Source: Legionella nautarum
Lineage (GTDB): Bacteria; Pseudomonadota; Gammaproteobacteria; Legionellales; Legionellaceae
Reading direction: 5' to 3'
DNA: 64,000 nt
Assembly: GCF_001467895.1 (NCBI RefSeq)
Contig: NZ_LNYO01000005.1
Coordinates: 1 to 64,000 of the forward strand
A program made the translations under genes and the position numbers. Within the stretch, counting starts at the first letter, position 1. Each line of letters opens with the position of its first letter. This document shows, one piece after another, positions 7,722 to 16,655 of the stretch. Under the pieces are notes generated by a model, which saw only the letters and a program-made list of their open reading frames with translations, was not told where the DNA came from and did not search any database.

Positions 7722-10121
7722 ATGAAAAATAACAATAAATTAAAGGAAAAAGTAACTGTTGAAGAAGAGGTTCAACAAGCAAGCATTGGATTATCTGAAG
7801 AAGTTTGGTTAGCTATTTTATCAGAGCTTGATCCCGAGTCACTGATATCTAGCGTGCAATTGGTGAGTAGGCTTTTTCATCGCCTGACGAATGATACTTA
7901 TATTTGGAAAAACTTATACTATAAATTTTTCCCCGATGAATTACTTGAGCATCCCCCTGTGGGTTTCGATTGGCAAAGCGAGTTTCTCTACCTCTATAAA
8001 AAAGAATATGGTGCTTTAAAACCGGAGCTAAGGAAATTAATTTTTCTAATTATCACGGGGGCTACTAAAGAGGCTTGTAAAGCAGTTGTTTCTATCGAAG
8101 ATTTACAAGCGGCTAATTTTAGCTTAATTAGGACGGCAGTCCAATTTAAGCGGCAAGAGGTTTTAGCTCATTTCCATTCCTTGCTTAGGCAACAACTTGA
8201 GCTGAAAGAGGAAGAGGGCTTACCTCTCGCCTGGGCCGTATTGTTTAATCAACAACAGGATGTGCATGCTATTTTAGCGGCGCAACCCGATTTAATTAAT
8301 TGTAATGCGCTGCAATATTTAACACAGCAGGCTAATGAGAAAGAGAAAGAAGTAGAGGAAGTGAAAACAATCACGATGCTTGCCGCAGAAGCGGGTCATT
8401 TGGACTTATTGCAAGCGCTTTTTTCTTATCCAGGAAATGATCTGACTAGGGAAAAACTTCTCGCTCTATGCGATTCTATTGTTCGATTTAAGCAGTTGCC
8501 GGTGCTCCTGTGGTTTAAAGATTTTATCGATAGGGATGCACGATTTGTACAGATGGCTAAACCTTATACCAGTTATCTTGCCACTTTGCATGGTGCTAAT
8601 GCCATCTTCAAAGCATTGATTGATCCTTTATACCAAGACTTGATTTATTGGCAAGAGGAATTAAAAAGGCTCAATTCTCATCCTGTACCTGGTGAGGCTG
8701 TCGATCATGATGCGGCGCTGCGGATACTACAACCCTATCTTTCACAATCGGAGCCCGCTCTGCAACAGCAGTTTTATGAGGGGATGCCTACTACATGGTT
8801 ACAAAAAAACTCCTTAAAAGAAATAAAGCTATTAGGCGATGATGAACTGAAAAAACTGTTTGCTCCATGGGCTTCCGAACTACCACGGAGTGAATTTAAT
8901 TCACTCATTGAATCAGCACTGCCTGCTGCATGCCAGCATGGTCGTATTATTATCATCAGTTATGTTTTAAATAATGAGTTACATGGGATTAATGAACCAA
9001 TAAAGGCTGGTAGCGCAGAAACTTTTTTATATTATGCTGCTGCAGCTAAACAACAAAAGCTAGTGCAATTTTTATTAGCCAAGGGTGCAGAGGTCAATGC
9101 AGCGCAATTAAAGGCTGCTATTAGTAAAAATGATATTAGGTTAGTACAAGATTTATTAGAGCTTGCAGGCGCTGATGCCCCAAGTCTAGTTAATACTGTC
9201 TATCGTGAACTAATGGTGCTCTGCTTATCTCGTTTTTGTATGAGCCTTTTATTGACTAGTCGCTCTGAGTCAATAATTGAGTCATTACAAGATCCACGAA
9301 TGCAAAAGCTTTTAGTTCCTTACATCGACAAAGAAAAAACGATTTGTACTATTATCGAACAAAGACCAGACCAAGAGAACAGGCTTACTGCAGTCAGGAA
9401 TTTAATTGATTTTAATGATTGTATGCTACGATTTCCTCGAGTTGATAAAGAAGCCCTTGTGGAGGAACTAAAAACAAGAGAAGAAATACTGGCAGTTGAG
9501 TTGCAAATTGAAATTGATTTAGAAAAAGAAAGTCCTAATGAGCGTCTCCCCATTGATGATTTGAAAAGACAAGTTTGGACAATGGGTTTCAGCGCTGGAG
9601 TAATTTCTCAAAGAGAAAAAAACGATGGCGGTATCATTCTTAGCTTACCCAAGGAACTCGCAGAGTTAAACGCTTATTCGCGATTAGTGGCTACATTCCA
9701 GGATTTAACTCGAATCGATGAATTAAATGCATTCAAAGAGCAATTGCTGGATGTTTATTGTCAAGCTTATTTGGAAGGGAGAGAACAAAAAGCAGATATT
9801 CAAGCCGCTGAAGCGCCTCTAGGTAAACGAAAAAGAAATTCTGCAGATGAACAAGAGACTAAAGAGCGAAAAGCACCTGCATTTTCATCGCAAACGGATG
9901 AACCATCTCGGGCTCGCATAGGGTTTTTTGCCACCAGAAACAGAAATCTAACAGCCGATATTGAGAATACTAGAACGGAGCACTCGCCTAGCTTCTTTGT
10001 GACGCGCCCGTCTGTGGTTATCGATTCTCAACTTTCTAGTGAAGAAACTAATGAAAATCCACAGGCAATGGATCTTGAAGAGCAAAAGTCTTTGCAGGAA
10101 GGAAATAATCACAAAATGTAA
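7722..10121 (+). CDS. F-box and ankyrin-repeat protein, putative secreted effector (copy 2)
   Basis: A 799-residue paralogue of the preceding gene, clearly born by tandem duplication. The F-box (LSEEVWLAILSELDPESL, then FHRLTNDTYIWKNLY), the YLYKKEYGALKPE segment, the ankyrin-like block and the tail motif GKRKRNSADEQET are all shared. I start it at ATG 7722, not the in-frame ATG 7713, because bases before ATG 7722 (GAATGAGAATT) match those before copy 1 (GAATCAGAATT), so homology covers the same start. Compared with copy 1 it lacks roughly 110 residues of central ankyrin sequence. It probably shares a transcript with copy 1, given the 22-base gap. Function is inferred as for copy 1; a different host target is plausible because the ankyrin parts have diverged more than the F-box. 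Confidence 0.85.
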   Translation: MKNNNKLKEKVTVEEEVQQASIGLSEEVWLAILSELDPESLISSVQLVSRLFHRLTNDTYIWKNLYYKFFPDELLEHPPVGFDWQSEFLYLYKKEYGALKPELRKLIFLIITGATKEACKAVVSIEDLQAANFSLIRTAVQFKRQEVLAHFHSLLRQQLELKEEEGLPLAWAVLFNQQQDVHAILAAQPDLINCNALQYLTQQANEKEKEVEEVKTITMLAAEAGHLDLLQALFSYPGNDLTREKLLALCDSIVRFKQLPVLLWFKDFIDRDARFVQMAKPYTSYLATLHGANAIFKALIDPLYQDLIYWQEELKRLNSHPVPGEAVDHDAALRILQPYLSQSEPALQQQFYEGMPTTWLQKNSLKEIKLLGDDELKKLFAPWASELPRSEFNSLIESALPAACQHGRIIIISYVLNNELHGINEPIKAGSAETFLYYAAAAKQQKLVQFLLAKGAEVNAAQLKAAISKNDIRLVQDLLELAGADAPSLVNTVYRELMVLCLSRFCMSLLLTSRSESIIESLQDPRMQKLLVPYIDKEKTICTIIEQRPDQENRLTAVRNLIDFNDCMLRFPRVDKEALVEELKTREEILAVELQIEIDLEKESPNERLPIDDLKRQVWTMGFSAGVISQREKNDGGIILSLPKELAELNAYSRLVATFQDLTRIDELNAFKEQLLDVYCQAYLEGREQKADIQAAEAPLGKRKRNSADEQETKERKAPAFSSQTDEPSRARIGFFATRNRNLTADIENTRTEHSPSFFVTRPSVVIDSQLSSEETNENPQAMDLEEQKSLQEGNNHKM

Positions 10122-10214
10122 TTTTGTCTATTCTTCGGCAGAAACCCGTCAGCCTGCATTTGCCACATTTTGGCATGATGGCCTTTAATTCAATCAACTC
10201 TTCGTGCTTGTGCA

Positions 10215-10427
10215 TCAGTCACTTTTGATTATATTCACAACTGGGAGACCGTGTACCATCATTGCAGTTTGGTAGCCTGTGGATGTATTGCAGCCAACAA
10301 CAGTGCCATGTTTTGCACAAGAACCTGCTTTAGCATAAGTTTCATTTAACAAGAAAGTCAGCAAGAAAAGAATAAGAATGATTTGACCGATGATATTAAT
10401 TTTTAAATAAGAATTGAATGGTTTCAT
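10215..10427 (-). CDS. Small putative secreted protein
   Basis: A 70-residue open frame of unknown function. It begins MKPFNSYLKINIIGQ and continues with a hydrophobic core (IILILFLLTFLL) and a plausible signal-peptidase site after NETYAKA, leaving a mature peptide of about 38 residues with two cysteines (GSCAKHGTVVGCN) that could form one disulfide. A purine-rich stretch (GGAGAGGG) lies about 10 bases before the ATG, a slightly long spacing. It is downstream of the efflux operon on the same strand but separated by about 80 bases. I recognise no family. It could be a real periplasmic peptide or a chance frame; the signal-peptide architecture favours real. Confidence 0.5.
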   Translation of the reverse strand: MKPFNSYLKINIIGQIILILFLLTFLLNETYAKAGSCAKHGTVVGCNTSTGYQTAMMVHGLPVVNIIKSD

Positions 10428-10506
10428 TTGCAGAATTCCCTCTCCAAAATGTTAACGTAATAAATATATCATTTTTAGTTAGTCTAGCAATAGCCTAAAC
10501 TCTCAT

Positions 10507-12054
10507 TTAGTTAGCACAGGGCGGTTTGAAGCAATTAGTTTTTTGCACAATGACTGGTTTTTGCACTGCCAGTTTGCGATTCCACCAGCCCCCACCTAAG
10601 GCTTGAAATAAGGCTACCGTATCAACAAATCGATTCGTTTGGTTTTGGACTAGCGTAATAAGGGCTTGTTGATAATTTTGTTCTGCGTTTAGTACTTCAA
10701 GGTAACCTACTTCTCCTTCTTTCCATTGTTTCTGAGCAATATAAAGGCTTTTGCGGGTTGCTTCGACTGCTTTTTCGGCTGCTTTTAAATTGAGCGCATC
10801 AAATTGAATCGCTTTTAAGGTATTGGCAACCTCTTGAAATGCAGCTAAGACAACAGAGCGATATTGCGCATCAGCTTGTTCAAAAGCGGCAACAGCGGCC
10901 CGCTGTCTGTGCTTAAGCAGGCCGGCTGCAAAGATGGTTTGAGCCACGTTTCCAGTGAAAGCATAAAAAAGAGTGTTGGTATTAAATAACATACCCGGGT
11001 TTAAGGCTGCTGAACCACTTATCGCCGTTAATAAAATATTAGGAAAACGTTGGGCAATCGCAACGCCAATGAGAGCGCTGGCTGAATGGATTTGGGCTTC
11101 GGCTGCGCGAATATCAGGACGTTGCTCTACTAAAGTAGAGGGCAGGCTAAGAGGCAGTTCGCGGGGTAAATGAAGTTTGTTGAGATCAAATTTAATCATC
11201 ACTTCACTGGGATAGTGTCCGCAAAGTACTGCAATCAAATGATGCTGTTGGGCCAATTGATTTTGTAAAGGGGGTAGGCTAGTTTCTAATTGAGCTAAAG
11301 CCGCTTCTTGGGCAGCAACGCCTTGTAAGCCAATTTCCCCGGTATTATGTTGAATGCGCAATAAGCGAAGTTGTTTTTTTCCAATGGTAATACTGCGCAG
11401 AATCGCTTGAATTTGTGCATGTAACGACGCTTCTTGGATGGCTGCCATCACAATATTAGAAGTGATGGTTAAGGCTAGCGCTTCTCGCTGAAAAACCGCC
11501 GTTGCGACTTGAGCTTCCAGGGATTCTACCTGTCGGCGATTTAAACCAAATACATCCGGTGAGTAAGAAAGAGTCAATTGTGGCGTAATTAGGGTATAAA
11601 AAAGTGAATTAGTGGAGACGACTGGTGTTAAGGTGTGCGCTGTTTCTTGGCGGGTTACGTTAAAATTCCCATCCAACCGGGGCCAATAGAAAGCACGTTG
11701 TGCTAAAGCCGTTTCTTGAGCGATTTTTAATCCCGCATCAGCGGCTTTGATATCAGGGTTAACGCGCAGTGCTTCCTGAATCAGTTGATTAAGCGTCTCA
11801 GAATGGAAAATTGCCCACCATTCCGCAGGGATATCTTTGCCAGTAACAAACGACTGACTTTTTCCCGCCTTAGTTAGTGTTGATGCCGTTTGTGCCGGTA
11901 TTGGTTCACTCGTATAGCGAGTGACAGTAGGTGGAGGAGGCCGCAGAAAATCAGGCCCGCATCCACTGAGTAAGCTTGCTGTGATAGTTAGTAAGAAAAA
12001 TATCGATGTGGCTAAACCGGGCTTATTCTTTTTTACTTGCTTAGTGTTAATCAT
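10507..12054 (-). CDS. Outer-membrane efflux lipoprotein, NodT/CusC family
   Basis: Outer-membrane channel of a tripartite pump, TolC-like, 515 residues. It has an N-terminal signal with lipobox LLSGC (Cys32), followed by a proline-rich stretch (DFLRPPPP). Two repeated halves rich in long helices follow, with the NodT-family motifs PDIKAADAGL, RPDIRAAEAQI and EVGYLEVLNAEQNYQQA. Its start ATG overlaps the stop of the inner-membrane pump gene by 4 bases, so it is the last gene of the efflux operon. It should form the trimeric exit duct used by the adaptor and RND pump upstream. A noncanonical GGG-rich C-terminal turn (FQALGGGWW) is typical of the family. Confidence 0.92.
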   Translation of the reverse strand: MINTKQVKKNKPGLATSIFFLLTITASLLSGCGPDFLRPPPPTVTRYTSEPIPAQTASTLTKAGKSQSFVTGKDIPAEWWAIFHSETLNQLIQEALRVNPDIKAADAGLKIAQETALAQRAFYWPRLDGNFNVTRQETAHTLTPVVSTNSLFYTLITPQLTLSYSPDVFGLNRRQVESLEAQVATAVFQREALALTITSNIVMAAIQEASLHAQIQAILRSITIGKKQLRLLRIQHNTGEIGLQGVAAQEAALAQLETSLPPLQNQLAQQHHLIAVLCGHYPSEVMIKFDLNKLHLPRELPLSLPSTLVEQRPDIRAAEAQIHSASALIGVAIAQRFPNILLTAISGSAALNPGMLFNTNTLFYAFTGNVAQTIFAAGLLKHRQRAAVAAFEQADAQYRSVVLAAFQEVANTLKAIQFDALNLKAAEKAVEATRKSLYIAQKQWKEGEVGYLEVLNAEQNYQQALITLVQNQTNRFVDTVALFQALGGGWWNRKLAVQKPVIVQKTNCFKPPCAN

Positions 12055-15000
12055 CGTTTTTCCTTAGCTGCTTTTTTTGCTTTGCGCGCAAGGAATCGTT
12101 CTTCGCTTAAATAATATAAGGCGGGTAATAAAACTAAGGTCAATGCGGTTGCGGTAATTAAACCACCGACAATAACAGTCGCTAAAGGACGTTGTACATC
12201 ACTTCCTAGACCGTGAGCCGAAGCGGCTGGAATCATACCCACTGCTGCTACGGTCGCGGTCATTAACACTGGCCGCATACGCTCTTTAGCACCATGGATG
12301 ACAGCTTCTTTTAAACTACCGATTTCAGGCTGCCGTTGCCAGCGATTAAGATTGGAAATCATTATAATGGCATTTAAAACAGCCACACCAAACAAGGCAA
12401 TAAAGCCGACTGCACTGGACACATTGAAAGTCATCCCGCGCATAAGAAGAGCAATTAATCCACCAAGCATGGCAAGAGGGACTGCCAAAAGGATTAACCC
12501 AGGATGGCGTAAATTTCCAAACTGAGAGAATAAGAGGACAAACATTAAACCAAGTAGCATGGGAATAATAATCGCCAGACGAGCCTGAGCCCTTTGCTGG
12601 TTTTCTAATTGCCCGCCCCAAGCTATTTCATAACGGTTATGATCGTATTGTAAGTCCTGGTTAAGCCGTTTTCTTCCTTCCTCAACAAAAGATCCTAAAT
12701 CGCGTCCACGAAGATTTAAACGAACGGTTAGCTGACGTCTACTCATTTCACGGGTAATGGTCGTTTGTCCTTCAACAAATTTAATTTTGGCTAATTGTGC
12801 CAAGGCTACTTGAGCACCATTCGCTGTAGTTAAAAGAAGGTTGCCAATCGCTTGAGGGTTGTTGCGAGTAGAGGGGGGAAATCTTGCAGTGACATCGTAG
12901 CTGCGGTCCGCAATATAAATACGCGTTATAGGATTACCACCTATCCCGGTTTGAATGACATCCATGATATCAGAAACATTGATACCTAGACGGGCAATGG
13001 CTTGACGATCGACATCAATGCGTAGTTCAGTCATTGGCGGCTCTTGATCGATGATCACGTCTTTGGCCCCGGGTATCGATTTTAAAATTTGCACGGCGTT
13101 ATTGGCTATCTTGCGTACCCCAATAAGATTATTACCAAAAATTTTTACCACTAAGTCACTATGTGCTCCAGCGACTTTATCCAATACGCCATCAATCATT
13201 GGTTGCGAGAACGCGACATGGACCCCTGCTAATTCGACATAGCGTTCAGAAAGATGTTTGATAAGCTCCTGCTTGGTCCAACCTGACTTCCAGGTATTAT
13301 AGGGATGTAGTGTAATGGCACATTCGATGTGGGAGGGCGTAAATGAATCAGTTCCTTCATCATTGCGACCTACTTGCGAAACGACATGATTCACTTCTGG
13401 AAATTCTAAAGTCGCTTTGCGTATTTGATTGGCCATCTCCGTCGCTTTGTCGAGTGAAATTCCAGCAGGTAGAGTAACTCCTAACCATATTGACCCTTCA
13501 TCCAGATAAGGCAAGAAATCGCGACCGATCGACATCCCTAAAATGGTGACTAGTATAAAAGTGATTGCGAAAAGACTGACAACTAATTTGGTACGACCAA
13601 TGAGGCGACGTAATAAGGATTCATAACGCGGCATTAACCAAGTGAGAATTCTATTTTTGTATATTTTGACGGGATTATGATAGGACCAATAAGCTAAGCC
13701 AGGCACAAGGGTTAGGGCCACTAACAAAGCACCGATTAAGGCAAAACCAACAGCGAAAGCCATGGGTGAAAATAATTTGTACTCGATTTGTTGAAAGGCG
13801 AAGAGAACGGAATAAGCAGTGATGATGACAAGAATGCCAAAGAAAATAGGTTGTGTGACTTGCAGGCTGGATTTTAATACATCTTCTTCGGTTAAAACGG
13901 CTTCCTCATTTGCTTCTCGGCGGCGCAAAATATTTTCCAAGACCACAATGGCACCATCGACAATAATACCAAAATCAATTGCGCCTAATGAAAGTAGATT
14001 GGCGGGGATATTGAAGTTATACATCAGAATAAAAGCAATTAATAATGAGATAGGAATGGTAATCGCAACAATTGCTGCAGCACGAATGCTGCCAAGAAAA
14101 AATAGAAGTACCAGCGTAACCAGCGTCATTCCATCAAATAAGGTTTTACCCACCGTATGGACGGTCGCATGAACCAGGTCGCTGCGATTAAGGTAGGGGA
14201 CAACTTTCACATCTTTGGGTAAGATTTTTTCATTGAGCTCATCTATTGCATCTTGGACGCCTTGCATCACTATCGAGGGGTTTTCCTTTTTAAGTAACTG
14301 CACAATGCCTTCAATCACATCAGGGTTATTGTCTTTTCCGACAATTCCTCGGCGCTGTTTATTACCCAAAGTAATTGTGCCGAGATCTTTGAGAAAAATA
14401 GGTACGCCATTATTTTGCGCAATTTGGATATTGGCGAAATCTTTAAGGCTGCGAATTAAACCAACTCCTCTTACGACAATGCCTTGCTCACCACGAACCA
14501 TGATACTTCCGCCGGCATTGGCATTGTTGTTATTGATGGTTTGAATGATTTGCCCGAGTGAAAGGTTATATTTTGATAATTTGAGAGGGTCAAATTCCAG
14601 CAAGAATTGCGTGGTAACTCCACCAAAATTGGTGACATCTGTCACTCCTGGCACTTGTTTGAGCTTGGGAATGACTTTCCAGAATTGGAGTTCTGATAAT
14701 TCACGTAGGGTTCGCGTTTTAGAATCCAAGGTGTAGCGATAGATTTCACCAATCGGCGATGTGAGCGGATCTAGGCCAGGCTGTGCATTATAAGGTAGTG
14801 TGACATTATTAATACGCTCCAATAAACGTTGTCGCGACCAATAATCTTCTGAGCCATCCCGAAATACAACAGTAATTAAAGACAGACCAAAGGTACTTCG
14901 CGATCGCATTACACTAACCGCGGGTGTTCCCATAATTTCTCGTTCCAAAGGAATGGTAATTTGCTGTTCAACTTCTTCCGCGGCTAGCCCATTAACTTGG

Positions 15001-15152
15001 GTGATGACCTGTGAAGTGGTTGGTGCAATATCGGGATAGGCTTCGAGTGGAATTTGTTTCCAGCAGTAATAGCCATAAAAGCTAATAAAAATAAAAACAA
15101 GAATGACAATGCCGCGACGATGGAAACATTGGGTAACGAAACTTTCAATCAT
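12051..15152 (-). CDS. RND efflux pump, heavy-metal (CzcA/CusA) type, inner membrane
   Basis: A proton-driven inner-membrane transporter of about 1033 residues with the RND layout: one N-terminal helix (IVILVFIFISFYGYYCW), a large periplasmic loop, six helices, a second loop and five helices. The TM4 motif DFGIIVDGAIVVLEN (around residues 392-406) has the two acidic residues typical of the heavy-metal (HME) subfamily rather than the drug (HAE) type. I start it at ATG 15152 (MIESFVTQCFHRRG), which overlaps the adaptor gene by 8 bases; the longer in-frame start at 15182 lies deeper inside the adaptor gene. Likely substrates are divalent or monovalent metal ions (Co, Zn, Cd, Ni, or Cu/Ag); sequence alone does not say which. 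No metal sensor gene is adjacent. Confidence 0.92.
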   Translation of the reverse strand: MIESFVTQCFHRRGIVILVFIFISFYGYYCWKQIPLEAYPDIAPTTSQVITQVNGLAAEEVEQQITIPLEREIMGTPAVSVMRSRSTFGLSLITVVFRDGSEDYWSRQRLLERINNVTLPYNAQPGLDPLTSPIGEIYRYTLDSKTRTLRELSELQFWKVIPKLKQVPGVTDVTNFGGVTTQFLLEFDPLKLSKYNLSLGQIIQTINNNNANAGGSIMVRGEQGIVVRGVGLIRSLKDFANIQIAQNNGVPIFLKDLGTITLGNKQRRGIVGKDNNPDVIEGIVQLLKKENPSIVMQGVQDAIDELNEKILPKDVKVVPYLNRSDLVHATVHTVGKTLFDGMTLVTLVLLFFLGSIRAAAIVAITIPISLLIAFILMYNFNIPANLLSLGAIDFGIIVDGAIVVLENILRRREANEEAVLTEEDVLKSSLQVTQPIFFGILVIITAYSVLFAFQQIEYKLFSPMAFAVGFALIGALLVALTLVPGLAYWSYHNPVKIYKNRILTWLMPRYESLLRRLIGRTKLVVSLFAITFILVTILGMSIGRDFLPYLDEGSIWLGVTLPAGISLDKATEMANQIRKATLEFPEVNHVVSQVGRNDEGTDSFTPSHIECAITLHPYNTWKSGWTKQELIKHLSERYVELAGVHVAFSQPMIDGVLDKVAGAHSDLVVKIFGNNLIGVRKIANNAVQILKSIPGAKDVIIDQEPPMTELRIDVDRQAIARLGINVSDIMDVIQTGIGGNPITRIYIADRSYDVTARFPPSTRNNPQAIGNLLLTTANGAQVALAQLAKIKFVEGQTTITREMSRRQLTVRLNLRGRDLGSFVEEGRKRLNQDLQYDHNRYEIAWGGQLENQQRAQARLAIIIPMLLGLMFVLLFSQFGNLRHPGLILLAVPLAMLGGLIALLMRGMTFNVSSAVGFIALFGVAVLNAIIMISNLNRWQRQPEIGSLKEAVIHGAKERMRPVLMTATVAAVGMIPAASAHGLGSDVQRPLATVIVGGLITATALTLVLLPALYYLSEERFLARKAKKAAKEKR

Positions 15153-16287
15153 TAAGTATGATTCCCCCTTTAACAACCACACGTTCGCTAGTTTTCAGTC
15201 CTGAAAGTACTTCAACTTTCTCGTTAAACTGTGGGCCAAGTTCGAGTAAACGGGGTTCAAATTGCCAAGGGGCCACTTCTACAAAAACAATGCTATCAAA
15301 TCCTCGTTGGATAATGGTTGTTAAGGGAAGAACGATGCGCTTATGGGGCTGGCTCAGAAAATTCGCTTTACCAAACATATTAGGTTTCAGTAATCCCTGC
15401 TTATTGTCAAAGAGCATACGTACACTGACTGTGCGCGTGTCGGGATTGAGCAAAGCACCAAGATATTGGATCTTGGAGCGAAAATGTTGCGGATAAGCAT
15501 CCAAAATGACATTAACATCTTGTCCTACATAAAGATGTCGCAGATCTTTTTCTTGCGCACTGGCTTTGACATAAACTGTCGATAAATCAGCCACGGTCAT
15601 GATCGGTGCTGTGATATCGTTCCAAAAACCTCCTATCGCTGCATTGAGATCAACGACACGGCCAGCGAGGGGTGAGCGGACAATTAACTTATTTTCTTTG
15701 ATATCCATATTTTCTACGTTGAGCGCTTTTAAGCGAGCATTAGCTCGTTCAAGCTCGGAGATTGCTTGGATATTATCACTTTGCGCCTGTTGTAGATCGC
15801 GTCGCGCGTTGATATTGGAGGCGCTAAGCCTTTGTTGACGTTTTAAATTGGCTTGGGTAAAAGTTAAGCTGGCTTGTGCTCGAGCAACATCACTGAGGGC
15901 TTGTGCGAGATCTGGAGAATCAAGTGTAAATAAAATATCCCCTGCTTTGACGGGGTCACCTAGGCGTTTATTGAGAGTCGTAATTCGTCCTGTGAGAGGC
16001 GGCAATACTTTAACCAAAGTTGCTGGATCTGCTTCTACAATAGCTGGAAGAGTAAAAGGAGAAATAACTAATTGCTCTACTACCGGTTTAACAACAATAA
16101 ATTGTCGTAGGGGCGAGTGCTCAGGAATAACTAAGCGTCCACCGACATGGAGTAAAGGAGGTGTTTGTTCAACTGGCTTATTTTTTTTACTGTAAAGAGT
16201 AAGGACTAACCAGAAAACAAGCATTGCAATGATTAGAGCTAACAGGCCCCAAAAAATGCGCTTGAAAATTAAGGATTTGGGTATCAA
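15145..16287 (-). CDS. Efflux periplasmic adaptor (membrane-fusion protein, CzcB/HlyD family)
   Basis: Periplasmic adaptor linking the RND pump to the outer-membrane channel, 380 residues. It has an N-terminal membrane anchor (IFWGLLALIIAMLVFWLVL) and a split barrel-sandwich domain (VLPPLTGRITTLNKRLGDPV near the start, VRSPLAGRVVDLNAAIG later). An alpha hairpin lies between these (SDVARAQASLTFTQANLKRQ), and beta-barrel and membrane-proximal domains follow. It starts at a TTG codon, with AAGGAG about 9 bases upstream; no ATG lies near. First gene of a three-gene operon (adaptor, pump, outer-membrane protein). The histidine-rich metal-binding N-terminus of some CzcB proteins is absent, so metal specificity is unresolved. 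Confidence 0.9.
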   Translation of the reverse strand: MIPKSLIFKRIFWGLLALIIAMLVFWLVLTLYSKKNKPVEQTPPLLHVGGRLVIPEHSPLRQFIVVKPVVEQLVISPFTLPAIVEADPATLVKVLPPLTGRITTLNKRLGDPVKAGDILFTLDSPDLAQALSDVARAQASLTFTQANLKRQQRLSASNINARRDLQQAQSDNIQAISELERANARLKALNVENMDIKENKLIVRSPLAGRVVDLNAAIGGFWNDITAPIMTVADLSTVYVKASAQEKDLRHLYVGQDVNVILDAYPQHFRSKIQYLGALLNPDTRTVSVRMLFDNKQGLLKPNMFGKANFLSQPHKRIVLPLTTIIQRGFDSIVFVEVAPWQFEPRLLELGPQFNEKVEVLSGLKTSERVVVKGGIILND

Positions 16288-16321
16288 GTAGATCTACTCC
16301 TTAGATCCTGGTTAAGAACTA

Positions 16322-16351
16322 ATTTTATCTGGATTATTTAAGATAAATCAA
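16322..16351 (-). promoter_or_regulatory. Candidate sigma-70 promoter of the efflux operon
   Basis: On the minus strand, TTGATT (16346-16351) is separated by 18 bases from TAAAAT (16322-16327). Transcription would begin near 16315, giving a leader of about 28 bases with the AAGGAG ribosome site before the TTG start at 16287. Call by consensus only. Confidence 0.4.
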
Positions 16352-16600
16352 ACTCATCCGCGTAATTTTTTTTTACAAGCTTAGCGCTTTGCAGATTAAC
16401 GACAATAGGAAATATGCTGAACTTAGGTCAGTCGATGAAGCTTCATCCGAATTTTATATAAGGATTGTTGTCGAGCAAGCTCGCAGATTCACCCTGGGAG
16501 ATCCAACGAGAGTCGTAATTGTATTGGTGAGAATGAGTGATAAACCATATCCAACACCGTGAAGAGGCAAAATTTTATATTTTTCGCAAATGAGTGGTAA
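16352..16600. other. Intergenic DNA with no recognised gene
   Basis: Together with the promoter segment this forms the 16288-16655 gap between the efflux operon and the next minus-strand gene. No open frame of interest is seen. The stretch 16465-16515 (around CTCGCAGATTCACCCTGGGAGATCC) loosely resembles decayed GATCC-containing repeats elsewhere in the window but I cannot define its borders. Confidence 0.5.
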
Positions 16601-16634
16601 TTGAATTCTCGGTGGCTTGCAACCGAGAATTCAA
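16601..16634 (-). terminator. Perfect 13-bp hairpin, probable terminator
   Basis: TTGAATTCTCGGT (16601-16613) and its exact inverse ACCGAGAATTCAA (16622-16634) enclose an 8-base loop. It lies 22 bases beyond the stop codon of the minus-strand gene ending at 16656. On that strand it is followed by only a short T-poor run, so it may act as a Rho-independent terminator of moderate strength or as a 3' stabilising hairpin. Confidence 0.65.
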
Positions 16635-16655
16635 TTTGTATAAGAAGGGCGCAGA

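Noticed and set aside
13819-14544. Plus-strand frames of 117 and 109 codons inside the RND pump gene
   Set aside because: Antisense to a long, well-conserved transporter gene; no independent coding signal.
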